NCBI RefSeq assembly: GCF_900176285.1
Contig: NZ_FWXF01000006.1
Location: forward strand, 62,001 to 126,000
Length of the DNA: 64,000 nucleotides
Reading direction: 5' to 3'
From: Desulfacinum hydrothermale DSM 13146
Lineage (GTDB): Bacteria; Desulfobacterota; Syntrophobacteria; Syntrophobacterales; DSM-9756
Position numbers and translations under genes: made by a program. Positions 9,813 through 17,740 of this stretch are shown here, piece after piece; position 1 is the first letter of the stretch; every line of letters starts with the position of its first letter. The notes beneath the pieces were generated by a model, which ran no database searches, was not told where the DNA came from, and saw only the letters and a program-made list of their open reading frames with translations.

Positions 9813-10630
9813 CAGGAATTGAGATCCGGCGACGGCGTCGGAGGCAGGCTTTCCCGGTTGGAAGCCGTCGGCGGGGGACTGGTCTGCGCTTCCAGGAGCG
9901 GCACAGCGTCTTTCCACTTCCTGCCGCGGACCAGGAGCTTCCCGTCCCGGTTGATCACCGTGTTGTCTTCCAGGATGACCAGCCCGTAGCGCTCCGCTAC
10001 CTCGCTCTTGTACTGGTATTCCATGGAGCGCTTGCGCAGCTTGTAGTTTAGGACCAAATAGACCAGGGCGAACAGCGCCGCCAGCCCCAAAATCGCGCCC
10101 CCCGCCAGGAGAACGATCTGAACCGTCCGTTCACCCACGCGGCCCACAATATCCAGGACCACGTCCAGTTTGTAGACCAATCCGATCCCGGCCGCCAGAA
10201 CCACCAGAAGCCCCAAATAGGGAAGCTTCTGGAGCCAGTCCACGGCCGCGGCCACCCGATGCGTTCCCGGTCGAGGCTCCCCGTCTCCGCTCTCGGTCCG
10301 CGTTTCCGCGCCATCGACTTTCTCCGGGGTATGCCCTCCCAAATAGAGATTGAAGCCCACGATGATGGTTCCGATGAGAAAGGTGACGGCCACGGGCGCC
10401 AGAAACGCCACCAGGAAATAGGCCTTCCAGGGAAAGGGAATCTCCACCGGTCCGAACCGATCATAGCCGCGCGTTCCCAGCTGGTAGATCCAGCAACCCG
10501 CAAAGATGGCCACTTCCAGCCATCCCAGAAAAATCAGATACTTGCGGAAAAGTTCCTTGCGTTCCAAATCATCGAAGAGCGCCGCCAAACTCCCCGATGC
10601 CTTCGTCGTGCTCTTTTCGTTCGTCTCCAT
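9812..10630 (-). CDS. four-span membrane protein of unknown function, coupled to tilS
   Basis: The 272-residue product has a short cytosolic N-terminus and two membrane spans near residues 31-50 and 69-95 (GWLEVAIFAGCWIY; FLVAFLAPVAVTFLIGTIIV). A charged loop follows, then two more spans (LGLLVVLAAGIGLVY; IVLLAGGAILGLAALFALVY). It ends in a polar tail containing VAERYGLVILEDN and a Pro/Ser-rich end. No family was recognised. The start at 10630 follows an AAGG site; longer upstream frames have no support. Its stop overlaps tilS by one base (TGATG), so the two genes are co-translated. Confidence 0.75.
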   Translation of the reverse strand: METNEKSTTKASGSLAALFDDLERKELFRKYLIFLGWLEVAIFAGCWIYQLGTRGYDRFGPVEIPFPWKAYFLVAFLAPVAVTFLIGTIIVGFNLYLGGHTPEKVDGAETRTESGDGEPRPGTHRVAAAVDWLQKLPYLGLLVVLAAGIGLVYKLDVVLDIVGRVGERTVQIVLLAGGAILGLAALFALVYLVLNYKLRKRSMEYQYKSEVAERYGLVILEDNTVINRDGKLLVRGRKWKDAVPLLEAQTSPPPTASNRESLPPTPSPDLNS

Positions 10631-11033
10631 AGGTGCCTTCACTCGAATCTGGCGGGCTTCCCGCAAGCCGCCGTCCCTCATCCGCGACGGAAACCAAGCT
10701 CTGAAGCAGAAACCGCCTCGGCCCAAGTCACCATGGCCGGCAAGCCGGCTTCCATGGAATGGACGAAGGCCTGAAGCTCAGAACCGCGCCGTGGCGCAAG
10801 GGCTCCGTTCCCATCGCCTGTCATTCATCGCCCGTCACGATGCTCCCGCTTCGTTGCCACGTCGCAGTGCCCGTTGCCGGAAAATCACTCCATCATGGGC
10901 ACCTTATCAAAGGCTTGCGAACAGGGTCAACTTGGAATGGCCAAAGCCCTTGGGCAAAGGGCGGAACTTGTGTTAAGAGGGCGCTGACGGTCTCGTTGCC
11001 CTCGGAAAACCGACCTGAACAGGAGCCAAGGAC
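10631..11033. other. 403-nt divergent intergenic region, nothing recognised
   Basis: This separates the minus-strand tilS operon from plus-strand purC, so promoters for both should lie here. No convincing -35/-10 pair, riboswitch or small gene was found by eye. Confidence 0.5.
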
Positions 11034-11933
11034 ATGAACGGTAACGCTGTTTTCCAGACCCAATTGGCCGGTCTGACCCTGCGTTCCCGGGGTAAAGTGC
11101 GTGATATCTATGACTTGGGAGATTCTCTTCTCATCGTGGCCACGGACCGGATCTCGGCCTTCGACGTGGTCATGCCCACCCCCATCCCTGACAAGGGAAA
11201 GATCCTCACCCAGGTGTCCGCCTTCTGGTTCGATTTCTTCAAGGAAATGGTCCCCAGCCATCTCCTGGCAACCGATGCGGACCGCTTTCCCGAGGTGTGC
11301 CGCCCGTACCGGGAGGAATTGTCCGGACGCACCATGTGGGTGCGCAAGGCGCATCCCCTTCCCGTGGAGTGCATCGTCCGCGGCTACTTGGTGGGATCCG
11401 GGTGGAAGGACTACCAGAAAACCGGAGCGGTGTGCGGCATTGGGCTTCCCCAAGGGCTTCAATTGGCGCAGCAGCTCCCGGAGCCCATCTTCACCCCGTC
11501 CACCAAGGCCGAAAAAGGAGCGCACGACGAGAACATTTCCTTCGACGAGATGGTGCGGCTCGTCGGGAAGGACCTGGCGGAACAGGTTCGGGATCTTTCG
11601 CTCTCCATCTATCAAAAGGGGGCCGCCCACGCCCGCGAGCGGGGTATCATCCTGGCCGACACCAAGTTGGAGTTCGGCCTTCTGGACGGGAAACTCATCC
11701 TGATCGATGAGGTCCTCACCCCCGATTCCAGCCGGTTCTGGCCCGCCGATCGATACCAGGTGGGCTCCAATCCGGAAAGTTTCGATAAGCAATATCTTCG
11801 GGACTACCTGGTGGCCTCGGGCTGGAAGGACGGCCAACCCGCGCCGGAACTTCCTCAAGAAGTGGTTGAAAACACTCGATCCCGCTACCTGGAGGCCTTG
11901 GAACGCCTCACGGGCAAAGGGTTGGAAGGTTAA
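11034..11933 (+). CDS. purC: phosphoribosylaminoimidazole-succinocarboxamide synthase
   Basis: PurC (SAICAR synthetase) joins aspartate to CAIR with ATP in purine biosynthesis. The 299-residue product is the longer bacterial form. Conserved blocks include RGKVRDIYD (19-27), VATDRISAFDV (35-45), KGKILTQ (54-60), ECIVRGYLVGSGWKDY, STKAEKGAHDENI, ADTKLEFG and DEVLTPDSSRFWP. An AGGAGCC ribosome site sits before ATG 11034. The ParB-like gene follows after 29 nt, so they may share a transcript. Confidence 0.96.
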   Translation: MNGNAVFQTQLAGLTLRSRGKVRDIYDLGDSLLIVATDRISAFDVVMPTPIPDKGKILTQVSAFWFDFFKEMVPSHLLATDADRFPEVCRPYREELSGRTMWVRKAHPLPVECIVRGYLVGSGWKDYQKTGAVCGIGLPQGLQLAQQLPEPIFTPSTKAEKGAHDENISFDEMVRLVGKDLAEQVRDLSLSIYQKGAAHARERGIILADTKLEFGLLDGKLILIDEVLTPDSSRFWPADRYQVGSNPESFDKQYLRDYLVASGWKDGQPAPELPQEVVENTRSRYLEALERLTGKGLEG

Positions 11934-11962
11934 GGGGTGGAAGGACCCGAGGAGTTGCGTGA

Positions 11963-12937
11963 ATGGAGCTGGAACTGAAAAGGGTGCCACTGGAAGACGT
12001 GGATCTGGAAGATGCCACCTTCTCCCTTCCCGGCTTCAGGGACGACGCGGCGCTCTTCCAGTCCCTGAAAGCCGCGGGTCTGATCCAGCCGCTGGTGGCC
12101 TGGGAAAGAAGCCCCGGGCGGTTCACGCTGGTGGACGGCTTTCGAAGGATGGAGGGACTGCGCCAAGCCGGCATCGCCACGGCTCCCTTTCTGGTTCACC
12201 CCGCCGAGACCCCGCAAGAGCGGATCCTCAAAAGGCGCCTGGAAGACAAGATCTTCAGTGGGCCGCTCAACCTGGCCGAAAAGGTTCAAATCGCCGCACG
12301 CTACGCTCCCCTTGCATCCGAAGAGGAACTGCGGCGAAGGATCTTACCGGCCCTGGGCCTGTCGTCCAAAGAGGGGGCCGTATGGCGCTGGATCCAGGTG
12401 GGTGGCTGGCCGCCCCATCACCTGGAACTTCTGGGCCGGGAGGTGGTCTCAGAAAAGGCGGCTTTCCTGCTGGCTTCCTGGAAGGAACGGGAACGGCATG
12501 CCGCTTTGCAGCTCCTGGATGCCCTGCGCTGCAGCGCGTCCATCCAGGTGGAGATCCTGGAGCGGATCCAGGAGGTGGCCGTCCGCGATCAATGCCCGCT
12601 CCAGGAAGTGTTCCAGCGGGAAGAGCTTGCGGCCGTGGCGAGCTCCCACAAGCTGAACCGACGGGAAAAGACCGCCCATGTGCGGGATCTGGTCGCACGC
12701 TGGCGCTACCCCCGGCTTTATCGCAAGACTCAAACGATCCGGGAGAAGATCGAAGCGGCCCGACTGCCCCGCACGGTGGCCCTGAGCCCTCCGCCCCACC
12801 TGGAAGGCGACCGATGGGAGCTGCGACTGACCTTTACGAACCTTTTGGATCTGGACGCCCAGATCTCCTGGGCAAGGGATTTTGGCCGCTCTTCCCAGAT
12901 GCAGGCCATCTGGAAAGCCTTCGAATCCGTGGACTAA
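11963..12937 (+). CDS. ParB/Spo0J-like DNA-binding domain protein
   Basis: This 324-residue protein begins with a ParB-N-like fold: ALFQSLKAAGLIQPLV (30-45) and VDGFRRMEGLRQAG (57-70), then EDKIFSGPLNLAEKVQIA near 94-111, which recalls the ParB box II region. A helical middle (about 110-260) could hold a helix-turn-helix. The C-terminal part is not recognised. No ParA partner lies nearby, so chromosome partitioning is not supported; a standalone regulator or nuclease-like protein is as likely. AGGAG precedes ATG 11963 by 8 nt. Confidence 0.68.
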   Translation: MELELKRVPLEDVDLEDATFSLPGFRDDAALFQSLKAAGLIQPLVAWERSPGRFTLVDGFRRMEGLRQAGIATAPFLVHPAETPQERILKRRLEDKIFSGPLNLAEKVQIAARYAPLASEEELRRRILPALGLSSKEGAVWRWIQVGGWPPHHLELLGREVVSEKAAFLLASWKERERHAALQLLDALRCSASIQVEILERIQEVAVRDQCPLQEVFQREELAAVASSHKLNRREKTAHVRDLVARWRYPRLYRKTQTIREKIEAARLPRTVALSPPPHLEGDRWELRLTFTNLLDLDAQISWARDFGRSSQMQAIWKAFESVD

Positions 12938-12960
12938 CCGTTCGCACACCGGCGACGCCC

Positions 12961-14058
12961 ATGACAGGGAACAAGCTCAAAGCCCCCATCCGCACCGTCT
13001 TGGTGGAAAAGGCAGTCCGCCGAAGCCCGCTGGTACAAAGGCTCCGTAAGCGACTTCCCCACGCCCGGTTCCAGGAAGTGGAGACCGTCCCCGCGGCTTC
13101 CGCCCGGGTGGCGGGGCTTTTGGAAGTGGAGCACTTCAAGGGGCGCTTCTGGAGGAACTGCCCCGGAACCCGGGTCTACGACTGCTGCGGTTACCAGATC
13201 ATCCATTTCGGCACCCAGTGCACCATCGACTGCACCTATTGCATCCTGCAGGCCTACTTCAACCAGCCCAATCTCCGGCTTTTCGGAAACACGGACGATC
13301 TCCTCCGGGAGGTGGAAGAAAGGCTGGACCAGGACCCCGATCGGCTCCATCGCGTGGGCACGGGGGAGTTCACCGACTCCCTGCTATTGGACCCGTGGAC
13401 GGGCCTTTCCCAGGACTTGGTGCCTCTCTTCGCACGCCGTCCCAACGCGGTGTTGGAACTGAAGACCAAGACCGATCACGTGGACCAATTGCAAGACCTG
13501 CCCCACGGCGGACACACCCTCATCTCCTGGTCCCTCAACGCCCAAGAGGTGACCCGCCGGGAGGAATCCAGGGCCGCCTCCTTGCGAGCGCGGCTGGAAG
13601 CCGCCCAAAAATGCGCCCGGTGGGGTTACTATCTGGGATTTCACTTCGATCCCATGATCCACTATCCCGGATGGCGCCAAGGCTACCGCAAGACCTTGGA
13701 CGCCCTCATGGACGCCGTCGATCCATCCCGGGTGGTCTGGATCAGCCTGGGGGCCTTTCGCTTCATGCCGGAGCTGAAGCCCATCATCGCTCACAACCAC
13801 CCGCGCACGCGCATCACCACCGGGGAGTTCATCCGCGGGCTGGACGGAAAGCTCCGCTATTTTCGAGACATTCGCATACAGCTCTATTCCATGATGGTCG
13901 AAGCCCTGAAGGGCTGGGACCGCAACCTATGCGTGTACCTGTGCATGGAAGGGCCTTGGATCTGGCGCAAGGTCTTCGGGTTCGAGCCCGCCGACAAGGG
14001 CGGACTGCCCAAGATGCTCGATGACGCCGTGCGAACACGCATGGGCGTGATGCCATGA
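12961..14058 (+). CDS. spore photoproduct lyase-like radical SAM protein
   Basis: The 365-residue product has a radical SAM cluster motif Cys87-x3-Cys91-x2-Cys94 (CTIDCTYC) followed by ILQAYFNQP, characteristic of the spore photoproduct lyase family that splits thymine dimers using a 5'-deoxyadenosyl radical. Other conserved blocks are GTGEFTDSLLLDPWTG (133-148) and SWSLNAQEV. Where true SPL carries a hydrogen-donor cysteine just before a conserved Asp, I read Glu136-Phe-Thr-Asp, so the reaction may differ. ATG 12961 lies 23 nt after the ParB-like gene and lacks a clear ribosome site. The reading frame is open far upstream, but those codons overlap two other genes and look non-coding. Confidence 0.8.
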   Translation: MTGNKLKAPIRTVLVEKAVRRSPLVQRLRKRLPHARFQEVETVPAASARVAGLLEVEHFKGRFWRNCPGTRVYDCCGYQIIHFGTQCTIDCTYCILQAYFNQPNLRLFGNTDDLLREVEERLDQDPDRLHRVGTGEFTDSLLLDPWTGLSQDLVPLFARRPNAVLELKTKTDHVDQLQDLPHGGHTLISWSLNAQEVTRREESRAASLRARLEAAQKCARWGYYLGFHFDPMIHYPGWRQGYRKTLDALMDAVDPSRVVWISLGAFRFMPELKPIIAHNHPRTRITTGEFIRGLDGKLRYFRDIRIQLYSMMVEALKGWDRNLCVYLCMEGPWIWRKVFGFEPADKGGLPKMLDDAVRTRMGVMP

Positions 14059-14075
14059 GAGAGAGGTGATCGGCA

Positions 14076-15104
14076 ATGCGGGATGGGTCAAGGAGCAAAG
14101 CGGCCATGAGATGGGGTGAACGGGAAAAGGAGATCGTGCGGGCGTGGAGCGCCCATGTGACGGCATCCGTCCATCTGAGCGTGGAGAAGACGCTGGATGC
14201 ACGCAGTGCGAAGCTGGAAGATTTCGCCCGGGAACTGGCCCGTCTGGTCCCCAAGGTGTCGGTGGAGGTTTTGGAGCGGGAATCGGACGACCTTCCCGCC
14301 CTCCTGCCAGGGGCCGGCTGGATCTTCCACGGAGTTCCGGACGCAGCGGAATTGAGGCCTTTTCTGGAAATCCTGGCTCTCAGTACCCAGCCGACACCGC
14401 CCCCCCTCGACAGGGACCTGCTCTCGATGGTGGCCTCCCTGGAAAGCCCCAGGGAATTGACCCTTTATGTCACCCCCCACTGCCCCCATTGCGCCCACAC
14501 GCTCTTCGACCTGGCTCCCCTGCCCTTGGCATCCCCCCGGCTCCTGGTTCGAGTGATCGATGCCGATTCCTTCCCTGAGCAAGCGCGCTCGCTGGGAATC
14601 CGTGCCGTGCCCACGCTCCTTCTGGGCGAAACCTTCCGATGGACTGGGCAGGTCAGGATCCGAGAGGTGTTGGAGGTGGTCTGTCGGGAAGAAGGAGGGG
14701 CCCTCTCGGCAGCAGCCACCATCCGGCTTCTCAAAGAAGGCAAAGCCGAAGACGTGGCGCGGCTCATGGCCCGTTCCGATCGGGCGTGGCAGGATTTTCC
14801 CCGCATTCTCACCCATCCGGAATGGTCCGTACGTTTGGGCGCCCTGGTGGTGTTGGAGGAATTGGCGGAGGCGCGCCCGGACCTGGCCCGCTCCCACCTT
14901 TCGCCCCTATGGGATCGCATGGACGGGGCACATCTATCCGTCCAAGGAGACATCCTCTACGCCATCGGTCTGGCGGGAGACCGATCCTGGATCAGCGTCT
15001 TGGAAAGATGGCTGGAAGAAAACGACCCGGGCCCCGATCTTCTGGAGGTTGCCCGGGAAGCCTTGGAAAAACTGGACACCGACCCCCAGGTGGATTCCCC
15101 ATAG
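14076..15104 (+). CDS. thioredoxin-fold protein with HEAT-like C-terminus
   Basis: The 342-residue product has a helical N-terminal segment (1-100). A thioredoxin/glutaredoxin-like domain follows, with CPHC at 136-139 and cis-Pro179 in AVPTLLLGE, resembling the domain of AhpF and protein disulfide oxidoreductases. The C-terminal 100 residues contain HEAT-like helical pairs (HPEWSVRLGALVVLEELAE; GDILYAIGLAGDRSW). It lacks a signal peptide, so the redox role is cytosolic. It starts 17 nt after the SPL-like gene behind GAGAGGTGA, suggesting one operon purC/parB-like/SPL-like/trx-like. The partner is unknown. Confidence 0.7.
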   Translation: MRDGSRSKAAMRWGEREKEIVRAWSAHVTASVHLSVEKTLDARSAKLEDFARELARLVPKVSVEVLERESDDLPALLPGAGWIFHGVPDAAELRPFLEILALSTQPTPPPLDRDLLSMVASLESPRELTLYVTPHCPHCAHTLFDLAPLPLASPRLLVRVIDADSFPEQARSLGIRAVPTLLLGETFRWTGQVRIREVLEVVCREEGGALSAAATIRLLKEGKAEDVARLMARSDRAWQDFPRILTHPEWSVRLGALVVLEELAEARPDLARSHLSPLWDRMDGAHLSVQGDILYAIGLAGDRSWISVLERWLEENDPGPDLLEVAREALEKLDTDPQVDSP

Positions 15105-15216
15105 ACCGCGATCCGCCCTGGGCGTGGCGTCCATCCCCCCGCCCCCTTTGGAAAAGGGGGGAGACTTCGGGGTCCACCCCTTGGTCCTCACCCTGCGCGA
15201 CCCACAGATCACGGGA

Positions 15217-15255
15217 CACGAAAAAGTTGGGGCCTTCGAATGGTCCGAAGGCCCC
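15217..15255 (-). terminator. intrinsic terminator of the small Fe-S gene
   Basis: On the minus strand, GGGGCCTTCG pairs with CGAAGGCCCC (15229-15255) around a 7-nt loop and is followed by AACTTTTT. It lies about 50 nt after the stop of the Fe-S protein gene. It also closes the opposite strand's trx-like gene region, without a comparable T-tract on that side. Confidence 0.65.
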
Positions 15256-15306
15256 CGGTGGGAGAATCCACTTTCGCTGTCGCTTTTTACACCCCAATAA
15301 GCACCG

Positions 15307-15507
15307 CTACGCCACGGCCCCCATCAGGAGGTTTTCCAAGGCCTCCCGTTGCGCTGCATACTCACTGGTAAACAAAGGGGGGCACGCTTTCAATTCGATG
15401 TCCTTCTTGGCCAGCCTGGCGGCAAAAGCCATGCAGGTGGGCTCTCCACATTCCTTGCAGTTGGTCTTGGGAAGATGTTTCAATATTTCGACCACGTTAA
15501 GCTTCAT
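15307..15507 (-). CDS. small (4Fe-4S) cluster protein
   Basis: The 66-residue product carries four cysteines, Cys17, Cys20, Cys25 and Cys42, spaced as in the Fe-S domain (PF04060-like) of corrinoid/acetyl-CoA synthase gamma subunits and RnfB: NCKECGEPTCMAFA ... KACPPL. It is far shorter than those proteins, so it is a standalone domain, probably a cytosolic electron carrier or cluster donor. The start at 15507 is set by a perfect AAAGGAGGT ribosome site; a 29-codon upstream extension is in frame but lacks support. It has its own promoter and terminator, so it is monocistronic. Confidence 0.85.
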   Translation of the reverse strand: MKLNVVEILKHLPKTNCKECGEPTCMAFAARLAKKDIELKACPPLFTSEYAAQREALENLLMGAVA

Positions 15508-15681
15508 GCTGCCACCTCCTTTCCGTCCTGGCGTTACCGGAAACCCGGCGCCCCCTCTCGGCACCGATCTTCTCTTGGGGAGGTCTTCTGTCATGGAGCA
15601 TGTGATCGAACAGGAACACCGTGAGGTCTGCTTGCGGGTCCGAAAGCACCTGAGATCGATCCGGACCTCACCTCCAATGAA

Positions 15682-15710
15682 ATTTAACTATTGCCATCGA
15701 AGCAAGTCAA
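15682..15710 (-). promoter_or_regulatory. sigma70-type promoter of the small Fe-S gene
   Basis: On the minus strand, TTGACT (15705-15710) and TTAAAT (15682-15687) are 17 nt apart. The predicted leader is about 165 nt. A 12-bp palindrome lies just upstream of the -35. Confidence 0.6.
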
Positions 15711-15721
15711 CCCACCGAGTG

Positions 15722-15733
15722 CCGGCTAGCCGG
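15722..15733. promoter_or_regulatory. 12-bp palindrome next to the Fe-S gene promoter
   Basis: CCGGCTAGCCGG is a perfect palindrome 11 bp upstream of the -35 hexamer on the minus strand. Position suits an activator or repressor site, but no regulator can be named. Confidence 0.35.
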
Positions 15734-15966
15734 TGACGGGCCGTCTCGGAACCCAAAAACCAGCCGGGGCCTCCGCAGCACACCCTTTAATGGGAAAGAA
15801 AAGCGTTTTGGCCTCCCGGAGGAGCGCGGCCTGGATGATCTCAAAACACACCACCTTTGAAAAATCCGTTTCACGCCCATCCAGCCCCGGCCACCACAGA
15901 ACCGACAGTCCCTCGCACCTTGCACAGGCAGGATGCAACAGGGGGAAAGGCCCGGATTGCGGAGAA

Positions 15967-17412
15967 TCAGCCAGTTTCCTGGTTTTTCTTCTTGTGGGAT
16001 CGAAACTTGTCAGCCTTTATCTTGAAACGGCGCATCACCTGCTGGAGCGCCTGGCGCTCAAGACCGCACAGCTGGGCTGCACGCGTCACATTGCCTTCCG
16101 TCATGGCCAACAGTCTTTCGATGTAGGCGGTATTGAACCGTCGCAGCACCTCTTCTTTGGCTTCCCGATAGGGCAATTCATGAAGGTGCTGGTCATGGAG
16201 CAGGTCGTGGGAAGGAGAGGCATCTGAAAATCCCACGTGTTCGGGAAGAATCTCCTCTCCGGGGGCAAAGAGAATGCCGCGCATGATGGTGTTTTCCAGT
16301 TCCCGCACGTTGCCTTCCCAATCGTGGCGTAGAAAAAGGTCCATGAGCTGGGGCGAAACGCTCTTGGAGGGTCGGTTGAGTTGTCGCCCGTGAATTTGCA
16401 GGAAGTGGTCCACCAGCAGCGGGATATCCTCGCGACGCTCCCGAAGCGGGGGCATCTCAATGGGCACCACGTTCAGCCGGTAGTAGAGATCTTCGCGGAA
16501 TTCGCCCGTGCGCATCTTTTCCAGAAGATTACGGTTGGTGGAGGCCACCACCCGCACGTCCACCCGGATGTCTTTGGTATCGCCCAAGGGCTTGATGGTC
16601 TTTTCCTGAAGAACCCGAAGCAGCTTGGTTTGAATACTGGGGGAGATGTCGCCGATCTCGTCCAGGAAAAGGGTTCCGCCGTGCGCTTCTTGAAAAAGCC
16701 CCATCTTGTTTTGAGTGGCGTGGGTGAACGCACCCTTGCGGTATCCGAACAGTTCGCTTTCCAGAATGTTTTCGGGAACGGTGGGGCAATTGACCGCCAC
16801 AAACGGCCCGGTCTTTCGCCCGCTCAGGTTGTGGATCGCCCGAGCCACCAGATCCTTCCCCGTCCCCGACTCCCCTGTGATGAGCACCGTCAGGTCGGAA
16901 TCGGCCACCATCTGCAGGGCGTCGAAAACCCGCTGCATGGCCGGACTTTTGCCCACGATGTTCTGAAAGGACTTTTCTCCTTTGAGCCGTCGCTGCAAAT
17001 GCAGGTTTTCCCGGATGAGCCGGCTCCGCTCCAAAGCCTTTCCTATCGTAAAGGCCAGGGCGTCATGATCGAAGGGCTTGGTGAGGAAGTCGTAGGCCCC
17101 TTGGCGCATGGCCTGCACGGCCAGCTCAATGCATCCGTGGGCGGTCATCATGATCACGGTGAGCCACGGATGCTCCGCCCGAATCCGGTCCAGCACGTCG
17201 AGCCCGTCCATTCCGGGCATCTTCATGTCCAGAAGAACCAGGTCCACGGGCTCGGCCCGGAGCCGCTGCATGGCCTGTTCGCCGGAAGAGGCGGTCAGCA
17301 CGTCACAGTCCAGGTCCCGCGGCAACGTCCTGGTCAAGAGCCGGAGCAGGTCCGGCTCATCGTCCACCACCAGGATGCGCTCCTTCATCTGCCTTTCTTG
17401 CTCATACATCAT
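15967..17412 (-). CDS. NtrC-family sigma54 response regulator (GAFTHA variant)
   Basis: The 481-residue product has an N-terminal receiver with Asp62 in LLDMKMPGMDG. An AAA+ domain follows, with Walker A GESGTGKD (180-187) and Walker B LFLDEIGD (248-255), and the C-terminus is a Fis-type HTH. The sigma54-contacting loop reads GAFTHA (227-232), not the usual GAFTGA. ATG 17388 (MKERILVVDD) is an alternative start nine residues in. It lies downstream of, and co-directional with, the histidine kinase gene, so the two form a likely pair despite the 328-nt gap. Confidence 0.9.
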   Translation of the reverse strand: MMYEQERQMKERILVVDDEPDLLRLLTRTLPRDLDCDVLTASSGEQAMQRLRAEPVDLVLLDMKMPGMDGLDVLDRIRAEHPWLTVIMMTAHGCIELAVQAMRQGAYDFLTKPFDHDALAFTIGKALERSRLIRENLHLQRRLKGEKSFQNIVGKSPAMQRVFDALQMVADSDLTVLITGESGTGKDLVARAIHNLSGRKTGPFVAVNCPTVPENILESELFGYRKGAFTHATQNKMGLFQEAHGGTLFLDEIGDISPSIQTKLLRVLQEKTIKPLGDTKDIRVDVRVVASTNRNLLEKMRTGEFREDLYYRLNVVPIEMPPLRERREDIPLLVDHFLQIHGRQLNRPSKSVSPQLMDLFLRHDWEGNVRELENTIMRGILFAPGEEILPEHVGFSDASPSHDLLHDQHLHELPYREAKEEVLRRFNTAYIERLLAMTEGNVTRAAQLCGLERQALQQVMRRFKIKADKFRSHKKKNQETG

Positions 17413-17740
17413 ACCACCGTCGTCGAAGCCTCATGGGACGCTTCTGATTGCGCCCCGCACCCCTCAGCACCCCCCACCGGGCAAGCGCAAGTTTCAACCC
17501 ACCAATCCCTCCCCCTCGATGGGGTAGGTTAGAAGGGGGTGATCCAATCAGCTCACCTTCATCTCCCCGCTCAACAAGGGCAAAAGACGGCCCCTTCCCA
17601 CCATCCAACCCCCCTCCCCTAACCCCTCCCACCAGGGGGGGAACACTTAGGTACCCACCATTGACCCAGCAAGGGAGGGGAATTTTTAGGCGTCCATCAT
17701 GCCCCGGCAGGAAAGGCCGCTCGCGTTCTTCATCGGCATC
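17413..17740. other. 328-nt C-rich intergenic segment with G-quadruplex motif
   Basis: This separates the kinase gene from its regulator and looks like a repetitive intergenic element: it is dominated by runs such as CCCCTCCCCTAACCCCTCCC (about 17611-17630). On the minus (transcribed-sense) strand this gives four or more G-runs with short loops. No ORF or promoter was convincing. Confidence 0.5.

Noticed and set aside
11707-12960. Upstream extension of the SPL-like frame
   Set aside because: It overlaps the end of purC and the whole ParB-like gene and has Arg/Gly-rich shadow composition.
12961-14058. Sporulation capacity
   Set aside because: A single SPL-like protein lacking the expected donor Cys, with no other sporulation gene in view, does not support it.
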